A stretch of DNA of 64,000 nt from Manihot esculenta (lineage: Eukaryota; Streptophyta; Magnoliopsida; Malpighiales; Euphorbiaceae): positions 12,396,445 to 12,460,444 of the forward strand of contig NC_035165.2 of NCBI RefSeq assembly GCF_001659605.2, written 5' to 3'. Shown here piece after piece: positions 48,253 through 57,066 of this stretch. The notes under the pieces are model-generated. The model searched no databases and had not been told where the DNA came from. It saw only the letters and a list, made by a program, of their open reading frames with translations. Each line of letters starts with the position of its first letter. The stretch's first letter is position 1. The translations under genes and the position numbers were made by a program.

Positions 48253-51200
48253 GTTGGTTCATGTGGATCTAGCATACCCAACTTGCCCAAAACCTCATGG
48301 AATATTCGTCCAGCTACTGCTTTGGTTAGGATGTCCGCCCATTGATCCTCTGATCGAACAAATGGTAAAGATATCAGACCACTGTCCAACTTTTCTTTGA
48401 TGAAATGTCGGTCTATTTCAACATGTTTTGTTCGATCATGCTGAACTAGATTTTCAGAAATGCTTATTGCCGCCTTATTGTCACACCGGAGTTCAGCTGC
48501 ATCCTTTGATGGGAATCCAAGCTCAAACATCAACTTTCTAATCCATAGGAGTTCTGCCAGTCCTTTTGCTATTCCCCTGAATTCTGCTTCAGCACTTGAC
48601 AGTGCCACCACCTTCTGTTTCTTACTTTTCCACGTTACCAAATTTCCTCCGACAAAGGTAAAGTATCCTGAAGTAGATCGTCTGTCAGAGAGATCTCCTG
48701 CCCAACTTGCGTCCGTATATCCACTGATACTGAAATGACCATTCTTTTTGAACAACATGCCCATCCCAGCTGTTCCTTTCAAATATCGAACGATTCTTAA
48801 TGCTGCCTCCATATGGTCTTGTTTTGGATCATGCATGAACTGACTTACCAAACTCATAGCATATGCCACGTCTGGTCTGGTGTGTGATAAATAAATCAGT
48901 TTTCCTACCAGTCTCTGGTACCTCCCTCTGTCTGTGGGTCCTTCTTTTGAGTCCTTGCTCAACTCGTGATTGACCATTACCGGAGTATCGACTGGTTTGC
49001 AATCTATCATTCCTGTTTCAGTTAACAGATCAAGAATGTACTTTCTCTGTGATATTAGAATTCCCTGGTTTGATCTGAGAACTTCGATTCCAAGAAAATA
49101 TTTTAGCATCCCCAGGTCTTTCATCTCAAATTCTTGGAATAAGTTGTCCCTCAGTTGTTTGATTTCGTTCACATCATCTCCAGTTATAATCATGTCATCC
49201 ACGTATATAATCAAACACGTGATCTTCCTTCCTTGCCTCTTCAAGAATAGAGTGTGATCGGAGTTACTCTGTCGATATCCATTTTTCTTCATTGCTTGAG
49301 TAAATCTCCCAAACCATGCTCTGGGTGACTGTTTCAACCCATACAAGGCTCGCCTCAATCGACACACTTCTCCCCTTCTATATCCACTCATGAACCCTGG
49401 TGGAGCATCCATGTATACTTCCTCCTCCAGATCACCATGTAAGAAAGCATTTTTCACATCAAATTGGTGAAGTGGCCAGTCTAGGTTTGCAGCTAGAGAG
49501 AATAGGACCCGTATTGTATCAATTTTTGCTACTGGAGAGAATGTTTCAGAATAGTCAACTCCATAAGTCTGAGTATATCCTTTTGCTACAAGTCTAGCTT
49601 TATATCTGTCCACCGTTCCGTCTGACTTATACTTTATGGTAAACACCCATTTGCATCCCACTGGTCGTTTTCCCTTGGGTAGCCAGCATTTTTCCCAGGT
49701 CTTGTTTTTCTCCAAGGCATCCATCTCGGTCTCCATCACCTCAACCCATCTTTTGTCCTTATGGGCCTCTGTGGCATCCTTTGGTATCCATTCTGAGCAA
49801 ATGTTTTTCTGTAGGTTGACCAACTGAGGTGATAGTCTTTCTCCTCTGGTAACATTTGCCACAGGGTATCTGGACCTAGCTGCCTCGAATTCTGGATCAT
49901 ATCTCCTGGGTGGAATTCCTCTATTATTCCGAGGGGGTAGGACATATTGGCCTGTTTCAGAAACCTCAAGGGAAATGGGTTCAGTAGTAAGGTTATTAGA
50001 ACCAGGGGAAAGTTCAGATTCACATACCTCAGTTGTGTGTTCCTCAGGATATTCTACGGTGTCAGGTTCTGGTTGTGACGTTGAGACCGAGGACTGTACT
50101 AGATGGTCAGTGTCTCCCAGTTCTGGTGTAGACTCAGGAAGAGAAGAATGATCAAGTTCTGGCCCCTCCTGACTAAGCCAATTTGGCAGTGGTGGTGATT
50201 GTGCCGTTGTCTCCCCCTCACTGCTAGTTGGCGATGGAAAAAAATATTCCTCTTTCAGAAAAGTGCAGTCCATGGTAGTGAAGAGCCGTTTAGAGATTGG
50301 GTCAAAACACCGATAGCCCTTTTTATGGACACCATAACCAACGAAAACACACTTAAGAGCACATGGATCAAGTTTAGTGCGGTGTGTTTTAGGAATGTGA
50401 ACATAAACTGTACAGCCAAAGATTTTAGGTGGAAGGTTGAGAAAGGAAGGGATGGTGTGATGAGAGGACAAGGTATGCAAGGGAGATTGGAAATTAAGGA
50501 CGCGAGACGGAAGTCGATTGATGAGGTAAATGGATGTGGCAACTGCTTCAGACCAAAACTTAGGAGGAACTTGGACTTCAAACAATAGGGCTCGGGCAGT
50601 CTCAAGGATATGTCGATTTTTCCTTTCAGCAACCCCATTTTGCTGTGGTGTATAAGGACAAGTAGTTTGGTGAAGGATCCCATTATCCCGGAAAAAGGTT
50701 TGGAGATGGTTATTGACAAATTCCCCTCCATTGTCAGATTGGAGGACTTGAATGGTCTTGTGAAATTGGGTTTTAATCATACGGAAAAAATCACAGAATT
50801 TCTCAGCCACTTCACTTTTTTGTCTTAACAGGTAAACCCAAGTAACACGAGTGCAATCATCAATAAAAGTCACAAAGTATCTATAATCAGAGGAGACAGT
50901 TTTCGGGGCAGGCCCCCATACATCAGAGTGTATTATTGAGAAGGGAGTATCAGATTTATTTGTGGATATATGATAAGTACTCTTATGACTCTTAGCAAGC
51001 ACACATGAAGAACAAACTGGAATGTCAATGGATTTAAACTCAGGAAACAAAGTACGAAGATAATCACTTGAGGGATGGTCGTAGCGCCGGTGCCAGAGCC
51101 ATAACTGTCGGGTTGAGGACCCTTGAGCTAAATGAGCTGACCCAGTACTTGAGATCTCCTCCACATAGTACAGTCCATCTTTCTCAGTACCACGGCCCAG

Positions 51201-51881
51201 TACCGTGCCCGTATGAATATCCTGCAAAACACAAAAATGAGGATACATGAGTACTCTGCAATTTAACTGTTTGGTGATCTGACTGACAGAGAGTAATTTG
51301 CAAGATAAGGAAGGTACATAGAGGCTGTTGGAGACATTTAAAGTGGGGGTTATAGAAACGGTACCACCACCGATGACCGGGAAAGAGCTACCGGTAGCGT
51401 TTTGAATATTGGATTTTGAGGGTGGGGCTGACACAACAAAATCTGAAGAATCATTAGTCATAGTGTCTGTAGCTCCTGAATCAAATATCCACCCACTAGT
51501 ATTTTGTACCTTGTTAGAATTAAAACAAGCAGAGGCACATTTAGATTTATTTAAAGAGACAGGGGTAGAAAGGTCATTTGCCCTCCTTTCTAACCCTAAA
51601 ATACCTCCTTTCCGATCATAAGGGACACCCGTGCCTCCTCCTTTCGCGGCTCCTTGTAGTGCCGTGATAAACATCTCCATCATCTTTGCCCATACAACAT
51701 AATTGGAATCATTCAATTTTATGTCGGACGGTGGCTGTGCTGAATTAAGAGTGAATTGGTTCACTGATTTCTGATTTCCATCTTGGCTATTCTGAATTAA
51801 CTGGAATAGTTTTTGTGACAGGTCTGCTATTGGATCAATTATTGCCTGGGATTGGTCAACCGTGCTGGGGAGGTCGGCCAT
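48249..51881 (-). CDS. copia polyprotein, gag mostly deleted, pol intact (1210 codons)
   Basis: Residues 1-73 are the gag start (LNDSNYVVWAKMMEMFIT). A short linker then leads directly to the protease motif FDSGATDTM at 133-141, so the gag core and CCHC knuckle are missing. Integrase: zinc-binding WHRRYDH and CSSC at about 263-295, catalytic core with TFIDDC (338), SDNGGEF (382) and GVAERKN (416). RT at about 730-960 with KNAFLHGDL and YVDDMIITGDD (893). RNase H at about 1052-1190 with GYTDASW and SSAEAEF. Copia polyproteins are usually some 1300-1450 residues; the shortfall equals the missing gag. The old copy at 23757/34278 keeps those gag parts. Mobilisation would need gag from another copy. 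Confidence 0.95.
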   Translation of the reverse strand: MADLPSTVDQSQAIIDPIADLSQKLFQLIQNSQDGNQKSVNQFTLNSAQPPSDIKLNDSNYVVWAKMMEMFITALQGAAKGGGTGVPYDRKGGILGLERRANDLSTPVSLNKSKCASACFNSNKVQNTSGWIFDSGATDTMTNDSSDFVVSAPPSKSNIQNATGSSFPVIGGGTVSITPTLNVSNSLYVPSLSCKLLSVSQITKQLNCRVLMYPHFCVLQDIHTGTVLGRGTEKDGLYYVEEISSTGSAHLAQGSSTRQLWLWHRRYDHPSSDYLRTLFPEFKSIDIPVCSSCVLAKSHKSTYHISTNKSDTPFSIIHSDVWGPAPKTVSSDYRYFVTFIDDCTRVTWVYLLRQKSEVAEKFCDFFRMIKTQFHKTIQVLQSDNGGEFVNNHLQTFFRDNGILHQTTCPYTPQQNGVAERKNRHILETARALLFEVQVPPKFWSEAVATSIYLINRLPSRVLNFQSPLHTLSSHHTIPSFLNLPPKIFGCTVYVHIPKTHRTKLDPCALKCVFVGYGVHKKGYRCFDPISKRLFTTMDCTFLKEEYFFPSPTSSEGETTAQSPPLPNWLSQEGPELDHSSLPESTPELGDTDHLVQSSVSTSQPEPDTVEYPEEHTTEVCESELSPGSNNLTTEPISLEVSETGQYVLPPRNNRGIPPRRYDPEFEAARSRYPVANVTRGERLSPQLVNLQKNICSEWIPKDATEAHKDKRWVEVMETEMDALEKNKTWEKCWLPKGKRPVGCKWVFTIKYKSDGTVDRYKARLVAKGYTQTYGVDYSETFSPVAKIDTIRVLFSLAANLDWPLHQFDVKNAFLHGDLEEEVYMDAPPGFMSGYRRGEVCRLRRALYGLKQSPRAWFGRFTQAMKKNGYRQSNSDHTLFLKRQGRKITCLIIYVDDMIITGDDVNEIKQLRDNLFQEFEMKDLGMLKYFLGIEVLRSNQGILISQRKYILDLLTETGMIDCKPVDTPVMVNHELSKDSKEGPTDRGRYQRLVGKLIYLSHTRPDVAYAMSLVSQFMHDPKQDHMEAALRIVRYLKGTAGMGMLFKKNGHFSISGYTDASWAGDLSDRRSTSGYFTFVGGNLVTWKSKKQKVVALSSAEAEFRGIAKGLAELLWIRKLMFELGFPSKDAAELRCDNKAAISISENLVQHDRTKHVEIDRHFIKEKLDSGLISLPFVRSEDQWADILTKAVAGRIFHEVLGKLGMLDPHEPT

Positions 51882-51964
51882 TGTTGTTTCGGTGAGAGAA
51901 AGAAGTTGGGAAGGGTATCTGGTAAAGGATTATTGCAGGATGGCTATATTTTTTAGACCGAAAC

Positions 51965-51978
51965 CTGCTTTGATACCA
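51965..51978 (-). promoter_or_regulatory. Primer-binding site of the young copia element
   Basis: TGGTATCAAAGCAG on the element strand, directly next to the LTR, initiator Met tRNA type with one deviation shared with the old copy. Confidence 0.88.
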
Positions 51979-52217
51979 TCTTGAGATTATAGGAAGAAAA
52001 CTGTTTTTATTTTCTTACCTCTTGTGTAGTAAGTTACAGAGTTTATATAGTACATGATATTAACAATTAGACCTTTGATTGAGCCCTCAATTATGTCCTA
52101 GAATCGTGCTATGCTAAATATGGTAAGATTTGATCACTGACTGATTTACAATCATGGCAGAGGATTCTTTCCAACAACTGATTGATTTATAATCATGGCA
52201 GAGGATTCTTTCCAACA
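51979..52217 (-). repeat. 5' LTR of the young copia element with duplicated terminus
   Basis: 51979-52176 is the 198-bp LTR. 52177-52217 is a second, slightly diverged copy of its outer 41 bp (52136-52176), each ending TCTTTCCAACA. The GTTAC target copy follows the second copy. Confidence 0.9.
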
Positions 52218-53887
52218 GTTACAGAGGGGTATCGGTTTCCGGGTCGTTATAAGGGTCAAGCACAACTCTAAACCTCAATAAACATCATTATATTACATGG
52301 CTGTTCAATACTATTCATTACATCATATTCTTTCTCATGTCCACTTACTAGCTATTACATACATAAAACTTCCTACTCTAGCTGACTTTCCGGACTGCCT
52401 TATACCTGCAAACCTGGGGGATTAAGGGAATGGGGTGAGCTACTAGAGCCCAGTGAGCAGAATAGTAAAATATTAAATTTAACATTCATGCTTTTATGAA
52501 ATGCATCACGTCACAAACAAATCACATTAAGGATGAACTTGTCACCAATAGCCCTCTAAATAATCCAATCATGCCAGGGGCGTAGTGCAGGCCACACCTA
52601 GAGTTCCGTATCCCATCATATCATATCTCATCATAGTGAGGGCTAAAGGATCATCCAACATTCATCCACATCATCATCATATTATGCAATGCAACATATT
52701 CGTGAATTCTAATGCAAACAACCTAATATATCATATGGCATTCGTGATGCATGAACATGCTCAATTTTATTTATTTGCTTTGGAAATAAAAGTCCATTCT
52801 ACTCACCTCAGGCTAGCTCTGACAAGACACTGAAATAGCTATCTCACTGCTGGGGGTCCTTGGTTCCTCAGGTCCGAACCTACATAGGTGGACGCAAATA
52901 AGGGACCAAACATATACTAACATGACTCTAAACTACTCCCCAAAACCCCCTAAAACACCTTAAAACAATCATAGAAATCATGCAAAGGAAGGCTGAACAG
53001 GGCACTTTCGACGGCAGGTTCGGTGGCTGAAAGTCCCTCCAGAGCCGAAAGTCATGCACCTTCTACGGCCAAAGGTTCCTTCCAGATCTGAAACTCATGC
53101 ATGTTCGGTGGCACCTTCGGCGGCCGAAACTCCCTTCCAGAGCCGAAAGTCCAATTTTCAGGGGCAGGGTTCGGCAACCGAAAGCTTGCCTCCACAGGCA
53201 GGTTCGGCGGCCGAAAGTCCTTCGGCTGCCGAACTTGAGTTCTTCCAAATGGCAGAACTCAGCCTCATCATGCACATTTTTGCCTCCCAAACCATTCAAA
53301 CATGCATTTAGCTATTCTACAACATGCATACCCAAACAAAGAAGCATTTAGGGATCTGAAACTATCCTAAACCCCAACACAAACACATAAAGCAACTCAA
53401 ACAACATACATTACCCAAAAATTTAACATTTACCCTAACAACAAACAACTAACTTACACATGCATTTCTACCCCATAAACTTTCATAAAACTCGTTTAAA
53501 ACATGAAATGAGCTAAGGATCTATTCTTACCTCTTGAAGATCGAGAGGGAAGGCGATCTAAACTTGGAGGTGGGAGAAATCTAGCTCCTTGGGTCTCCAA
53601 GCTCCAAAACTTGATCTTAGCTCCAAAACTCTTCAAAACCAAGTTGGAACTCGTTAAAACTTGAAAGATTTGAGGAAAATCAACAAAACCAACCATGGGA
53701 GAGCATGGACTCACTGTTGGCCGAAAATAGGGGAGAAAGCTCGCCCGTTGTTGGCCATAGGGCCTTTTATAGGGGCTGGCCAGACCACCTTCGGAAGCCG
53801 AAAGTGCCTCCAAAACTCATGCAAGTTCGGCGGCCGAACCTGGGCCACTTTCGGAAGCCTAACTTGCCCCCCCTAAACTATCCCATG

Positions 53888-53980
53888 TTCGGCGGCCGAA
53901 CCTGAAATTCGGCGGCCGAACTTGAAATTCGGCGGCCGAACCTGAAATTCGGCGGCCGAACTTGAAATTCGGCGGCCGAA
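53888..53980. repeat. Regular array of five TTCGGCGGCCGAA motifs
   Basis: The 13-bp near-palindrome starts at 53888, 53908, 53928, 53948 and 53968, an exact 20-bp period with spacers alternating CCTGAAA and CTTGAAA. It lies inside the minus-oriented solo LTR. The motif occurs singly or in loose clusters in all other LTRs of the family. Confidence 0.93.
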
Positions 53981-54157
53981 CCTGGAAATGCCTCCATGGT
54001 CTTTTTCATTCAAAACTCAGTTTCTTTCTTACTTAAAACCATATAATACATGAAAACATTTTATAAAAATATGACTTTGCCCTTCTAGAGGTTTTCGACA
54101 TCCGAGATTCCACCGGACGGTAGGAATTCCGATACCGGAGTCTAGCCGGGTATTACA

Positions 54158-54385
54158 AAGGCAGCAATCAGCATTTTCGAAAATCATGTTCAACATGATC
54201 GAACAAAACATATTGAAATAGGTCGACATTTCATCAAGGAAAAGTTGGACAATTGTTTGATATCATTACCGTTTGTTCGATCAGAAGATCAGTGGACGGA
54301 CATCCTAACTAAAGCAGTTGCTGGACGAATATTCCATGAAGTTTTGGACAAGTTGGGCATGTTGGATCCACATGAACCAACTTGA
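54158..54385 (+). pseudogene. copia RNase H C-terminus
   Basis: Resumes the frame broken at 44411. It reads through HFIKEKLDN, LPFVRSEDQW, DILTKAVAGRIFHEVL and LGMLDPHEPT to a stop at 54383-54385, nearly matching the end of the intact copy. Followed by a G-rich polypurine tract. Confidence 0.88.
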
Positions 54386-54391
54386 GGGGGG

Positions 54392-54592
54392 CGTTAGAAA
54401 GAATATTATGCCATAATTGTAATTAATCAGTGATTAACATTACCATAGTTATCACAATCCTAGCATGATTCTAGGTGATAATTGATAACATAATCATAGG
54501 CACAATTGATCATATCTTGTAATATATAATCCTTGTATCCTATTACACAGAAAGCAAGAAAATGAAAAATATTTTTCTTCTATAATTCTAGA
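54392..54592 (+). repeat. 3' LTR of the old copia element
   Basis: Pairs with 23418-23619. First base mutated (CGTTAGAAAG for TGTTGGAAAC). Ends AATTCTAGA and is followed by the CTCCT target copy. Confidence 0.9.
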
Positions 54593-55740
54593 CTCCTCCT
54601 CCTCCTCCTCCTCCTCCTCTTCTTCTTCTTCTTCTTCTTCTTCTTCTTCTTCTTCTTCTTCTTCTTCTTCTTCTTCTTCTTCTTCTTCTTCTTCTTCTTC
54701 TTCTTCTTCTTCTTCTTCTTCTTCTTCTTCTTCTTCTTCTTCTTCTTCTTCTTCTTCTTCTTCTTCTTCTTCTTCTTCTTCTTCTTCTTCTTCTTCTTCT
54801 TCTTCTTCTTCTTCTTCTTCTTCTTCTTCTTCTTCTTCTTCTTCTTCTTCTTCTTCTTCTTCTTCTTCTTCTTCTTCTTCTTCTTCTTCTTCTTCTTCTT
54901 CTTCTTCTTCTTCTTCTTCTTCTTCTTCTTCTTCTTCTTCTTCTTCTATAATTCTAGACTCCTCCTCCTCCTCCTCTCCTCCTCCTCCTCTTCTTCTTCT
55001 TCTTCTTCTTCTTCTTCTTCTTCTTCTTCTTCTTCTTCTTCTTCTTCTTCTTCTTCACAGAAAGCAAGAAAATGAAAAATATTTTTCTTCTATAATTCTA
55101 GACTCCTCCTCCTCCTCCTCCTCCTCCTCCTCCTCCTCCTCCTCCTCCTCCTCTTCTTCTTCTTCTTCTTCTTCACAGAAAGCAAGAAAATGAAAAATAT
55201 TTTTCTTCTATAATTCTAGACTCCTCCTCCTCCTCCTCCTCCTCCTCCTCCTCCTCCTCCTCTTCTTCTTCTTCTTCTTCTTCACAGAAAGCAAGAAAAT
55301 GAAAAATATTTTTCTTCTATAATTCTAGACTCCTCCTCCTCCTCCTCCTCCTCCTCCTCCTCCTCCTCCTCCTCCTCCTCCTCCTCCTTCTTCTTCTTCT
55401 TCTTCTTCTTCTTCTTCTTCACAGAAAGCAAGAAAATGAAAAATATTTTTCTTCTATAATTCTAGACTCCTCCTCCTCCTCCTCCTCCTCCTCCTTCTTC
55501 TTCTTCTTCTTCTTCTTCTTTGATTTTTCTTCAATTTTTCTTTTTATTCTTCTTATTTAAGGACAATTTTTCTTTTTATTCTTCTTATTTAAGGAGAAGG
55601 AGGAGGCGATTCTTCTTCTGCTTCTTCTTCTTTTTCTGCTTCTTCTTCTGCTTCTTCTTCTTCTTCTGCTTCTTCTTCTTCTTCTGCTTCTTCTTCTTCT
55701 GCTTTTTTTTTAGGAGAAGGAGGAGGAGAGACTATTTCGT
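54593..55740. repeat. Compound CTC/CTT microsatellite with amplified LTR ends
   Basis: Long (CTT)n run at about 54619-54945, then alternating (CTC)n and (CTT)n blocks. Four identical 47-bp copies of the copia LTR terminus (CACAGAAAGCAAG...AATTCTAGA) sit at 55056-55102, 55174-55220, 55283-55329 and 55420-55466, plus a short piece near 54946-54958. From 55530 a ~32-bp segment containing TTCTTATTTAAGGA is duplicated, then GCTTCTTCTT units run to about 55705. Open frames here are repeat-coded only. Confidence 0.93.
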
Positions 55741-56046
55741 TGACGTAAAGAAATGACAATGGCATTTTAATAGATATGAAAAAAGATAAGAACATTTTAA
55801 TAAATTTTTAAAAATATTGGGACTGACTTGTTAATAATAAGAATATCCAATGATTAAAATAAATGATTTTATTTGAGGGTAAAATTAGATTTTAAAATTT
55901 TTATCTCTCATCTTTTATCTATTTTTAATGGCAGAAATAAATGAAATGACTATTTTATTGACGGAAAAAAAATATAAAGACATTTTAATAGATTTCTGAA
56001 AATATAAAAATCGATGTTAATATTTAGATATTGAATTGTAAATTTC
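55741..56046 (-). repeat. Right arm of the inverted repeat flanking the copia insertion
   Basis: 55875-56055 is the reverse complement partner of 23217-23398. A second partial copy of the same family lies at about 55755-55850 (TTAATAATAAGAATA, GACTGACTTG). Confidence 0.6.
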
Positions 56047-56147
56047 TCTAAAAATTTGAGCTTAGGATTGTGTGAGTGGCCCTGGACCAAGCATTTACTT
56101 TTTTTTAATTAATATATTATAATAATATATTTATATTATATTAATTT

Positions 56148-56763
56148 AATAATATTATTTATAGTATATTTTTTATAATAATAAATATTTTAATATTCTT
56201 TTAATATATTAATGTAGTGATATCCTAATTAAAAATAGTATCAGTTATAAATTTATTAATATGTAAATATTATATTTAATATATTTTATTATTTTTAATA
56301 TATAGGGATATTATAAAGTCCATAAAAAAAAAACTCAGAACTATAAAAATGATATTATCCGTTAAATGTATAGCGGACCATAGGTACTATTTAATTATAG
56401 TATTATTATATTAATATATTAAAAATAATAATATATATTATAAAAAATAATTAAAAAATTTTATTATTGGGTAAATCTGTACAATATCATTGAGTTATTT
56501 TTACAAAATATACTATTTTGTAATTAAATTTGTACTATATTACTGAATTGTTTATAATTTATAAATAAATAAATAATTAATTAATATAAATATTTAAAGT
56601 TATAAAATTAAACTTAAAATATTTTAATATTATTTATAGTATTTTTTATAATAATAAATATTTTAATACTATTTTTAATATATTAGTGTAGTGACACTCT
56701 AATTGAAAATAATATCAATTATAAGTTTATTAATAAGTAATTATTATATTTAATGTATTTTGT
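56148..56763. repeat. Direct repeat of ~140 bp in AT-rich DNA
   Basis: 56148-56290 and 56626-56763 align (AATATTATTTATAGTAT, TTTTTTATAATAATAAATAT, GTAGTGA, TATATTTAAT). Internal duplication within the left part of the inverted-repeat element. Confidence 0.75.
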
Positions 56764-56911
56764 TAAATATTACTGAGTTATTTATAATTTATTAAAGAAA
56801 AATAAATAAATATTTAATATGACTCAAATTAAATTTATTTTCTTTATTCTTATATTGCCGGACATATCTAATTATAATATAATATTAATTTTAACACATT
56901 GTAATTTTATC

Positions 56912-57066
56912 AAAAACGGCCGGCGAAGATCTCAAAGATCTCTCGGAGCAAAAACGGCCGGCGAAGATCTCAAAGATCTCCCAGAGCAAAAACGGCCAGC
57001 GAAGATCTCAAAAAATCTCCCGGAGCAAAAACGGCCGGCGAAAATCTCAAAGATCTCCCGGAGCAA
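56912..57066. repeat. 38-bp tandem repeat, four copies
   Basis: Units AAAAACGGCCGGCGAAGATC then TCAAAGATCTCCCGGAGC start at 56912, 56950, 56988 and about 57027. The GC content contrasts sharply with the AT-rich DNA just before it, marking the start of the inserted core. Confidence 0.9.

Larger units (their letters stand above)
48039..52222 (-). mobile_element. Young Ty1/copia element with open pol, TSD GTTAC
   Basis: LTRs 48044-48241 and 51979-52176 appear identical by eye, and GTTAC flanks the element (48039-48043, 52218-52222). Minus strand: 5' LTR, iMet-type primer site, one 1210-codon ORF, G-rich polypurine tract, 3' LTR. The outer end of the 5' LTR carries an extra 41-bp copy of its terminus (52177-52217). 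The identical LTRs and open frame mark it as the most recent insertion of the cluster. It lacks most of gag. Confidence 0.95.
44745..52256 (+). mobile_element. Solo LTR inside a solo LTR, TSD AGGGT
   Basis: 44750-52251 starts TGTAATACCC and ends GGGTCGTTATA (last CA mutated), flanked by AGGGT (44745-44749, 52252-52256). Its own sequence (about 2.45 kb) is interrupted by the TRIM-like insertion at 46804-47669 and by the young copia element at 48044-52217. Confidence 0.92.
44407..54162 (-). mobile_element. Solo LTR, minus orientation, TSD AAGGC
   Basis: 44412-44749 and 52257-54157 form one LTR of about 2.24 kb: TATAACGACC (TG mutated to TA) ... GGGTATTACA, flanked by AAGGC (44407-44411, 54158-54162). 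It is split by the plus-oriented LTR at 44750-52251. It includes the regular motif array at 53888-53980. Confidence 0.92.
23413..54597 (+). mobile_element. Old Ty1/copia element split by nested insertions, TSD CTCCT
   Basis: 5' LTR 23418-23619, tRNA-iMet-type primer site at 23620, gag-pol in four pieces (23757-24546, 34278-36129, 42851-44411, 54158-54385), a G-rich polypurine tract (54384-54391) and 3' LTR 54392-54592. CTCCT flanks both ends. Three insertions split it: 24547-34277, 36130-42850 and 44412-54157. At each break, removing the insertion plus one 5-bp TSD copy restores continuity of the copia protein frame. Coding parts have many stops, so it is inactive. It is the same family as the intact copy at 48044-52217, but that copy inserted in the opposite orientation. 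Confidence 0.92.

Noticed and set aside
53888..53980. Regularly spaced palindromes resembling a CRISPR array
   Set aside because: Plant nuclear DNA; the 7-bp spacers are near-identical and the motif is common across an LTR family.
55520..55795. Phe/Cys-rich and Glu-rich ORFs
   Set aside because: Encoded entirely by the CTT/GCT repeat; low complexity on both strands.
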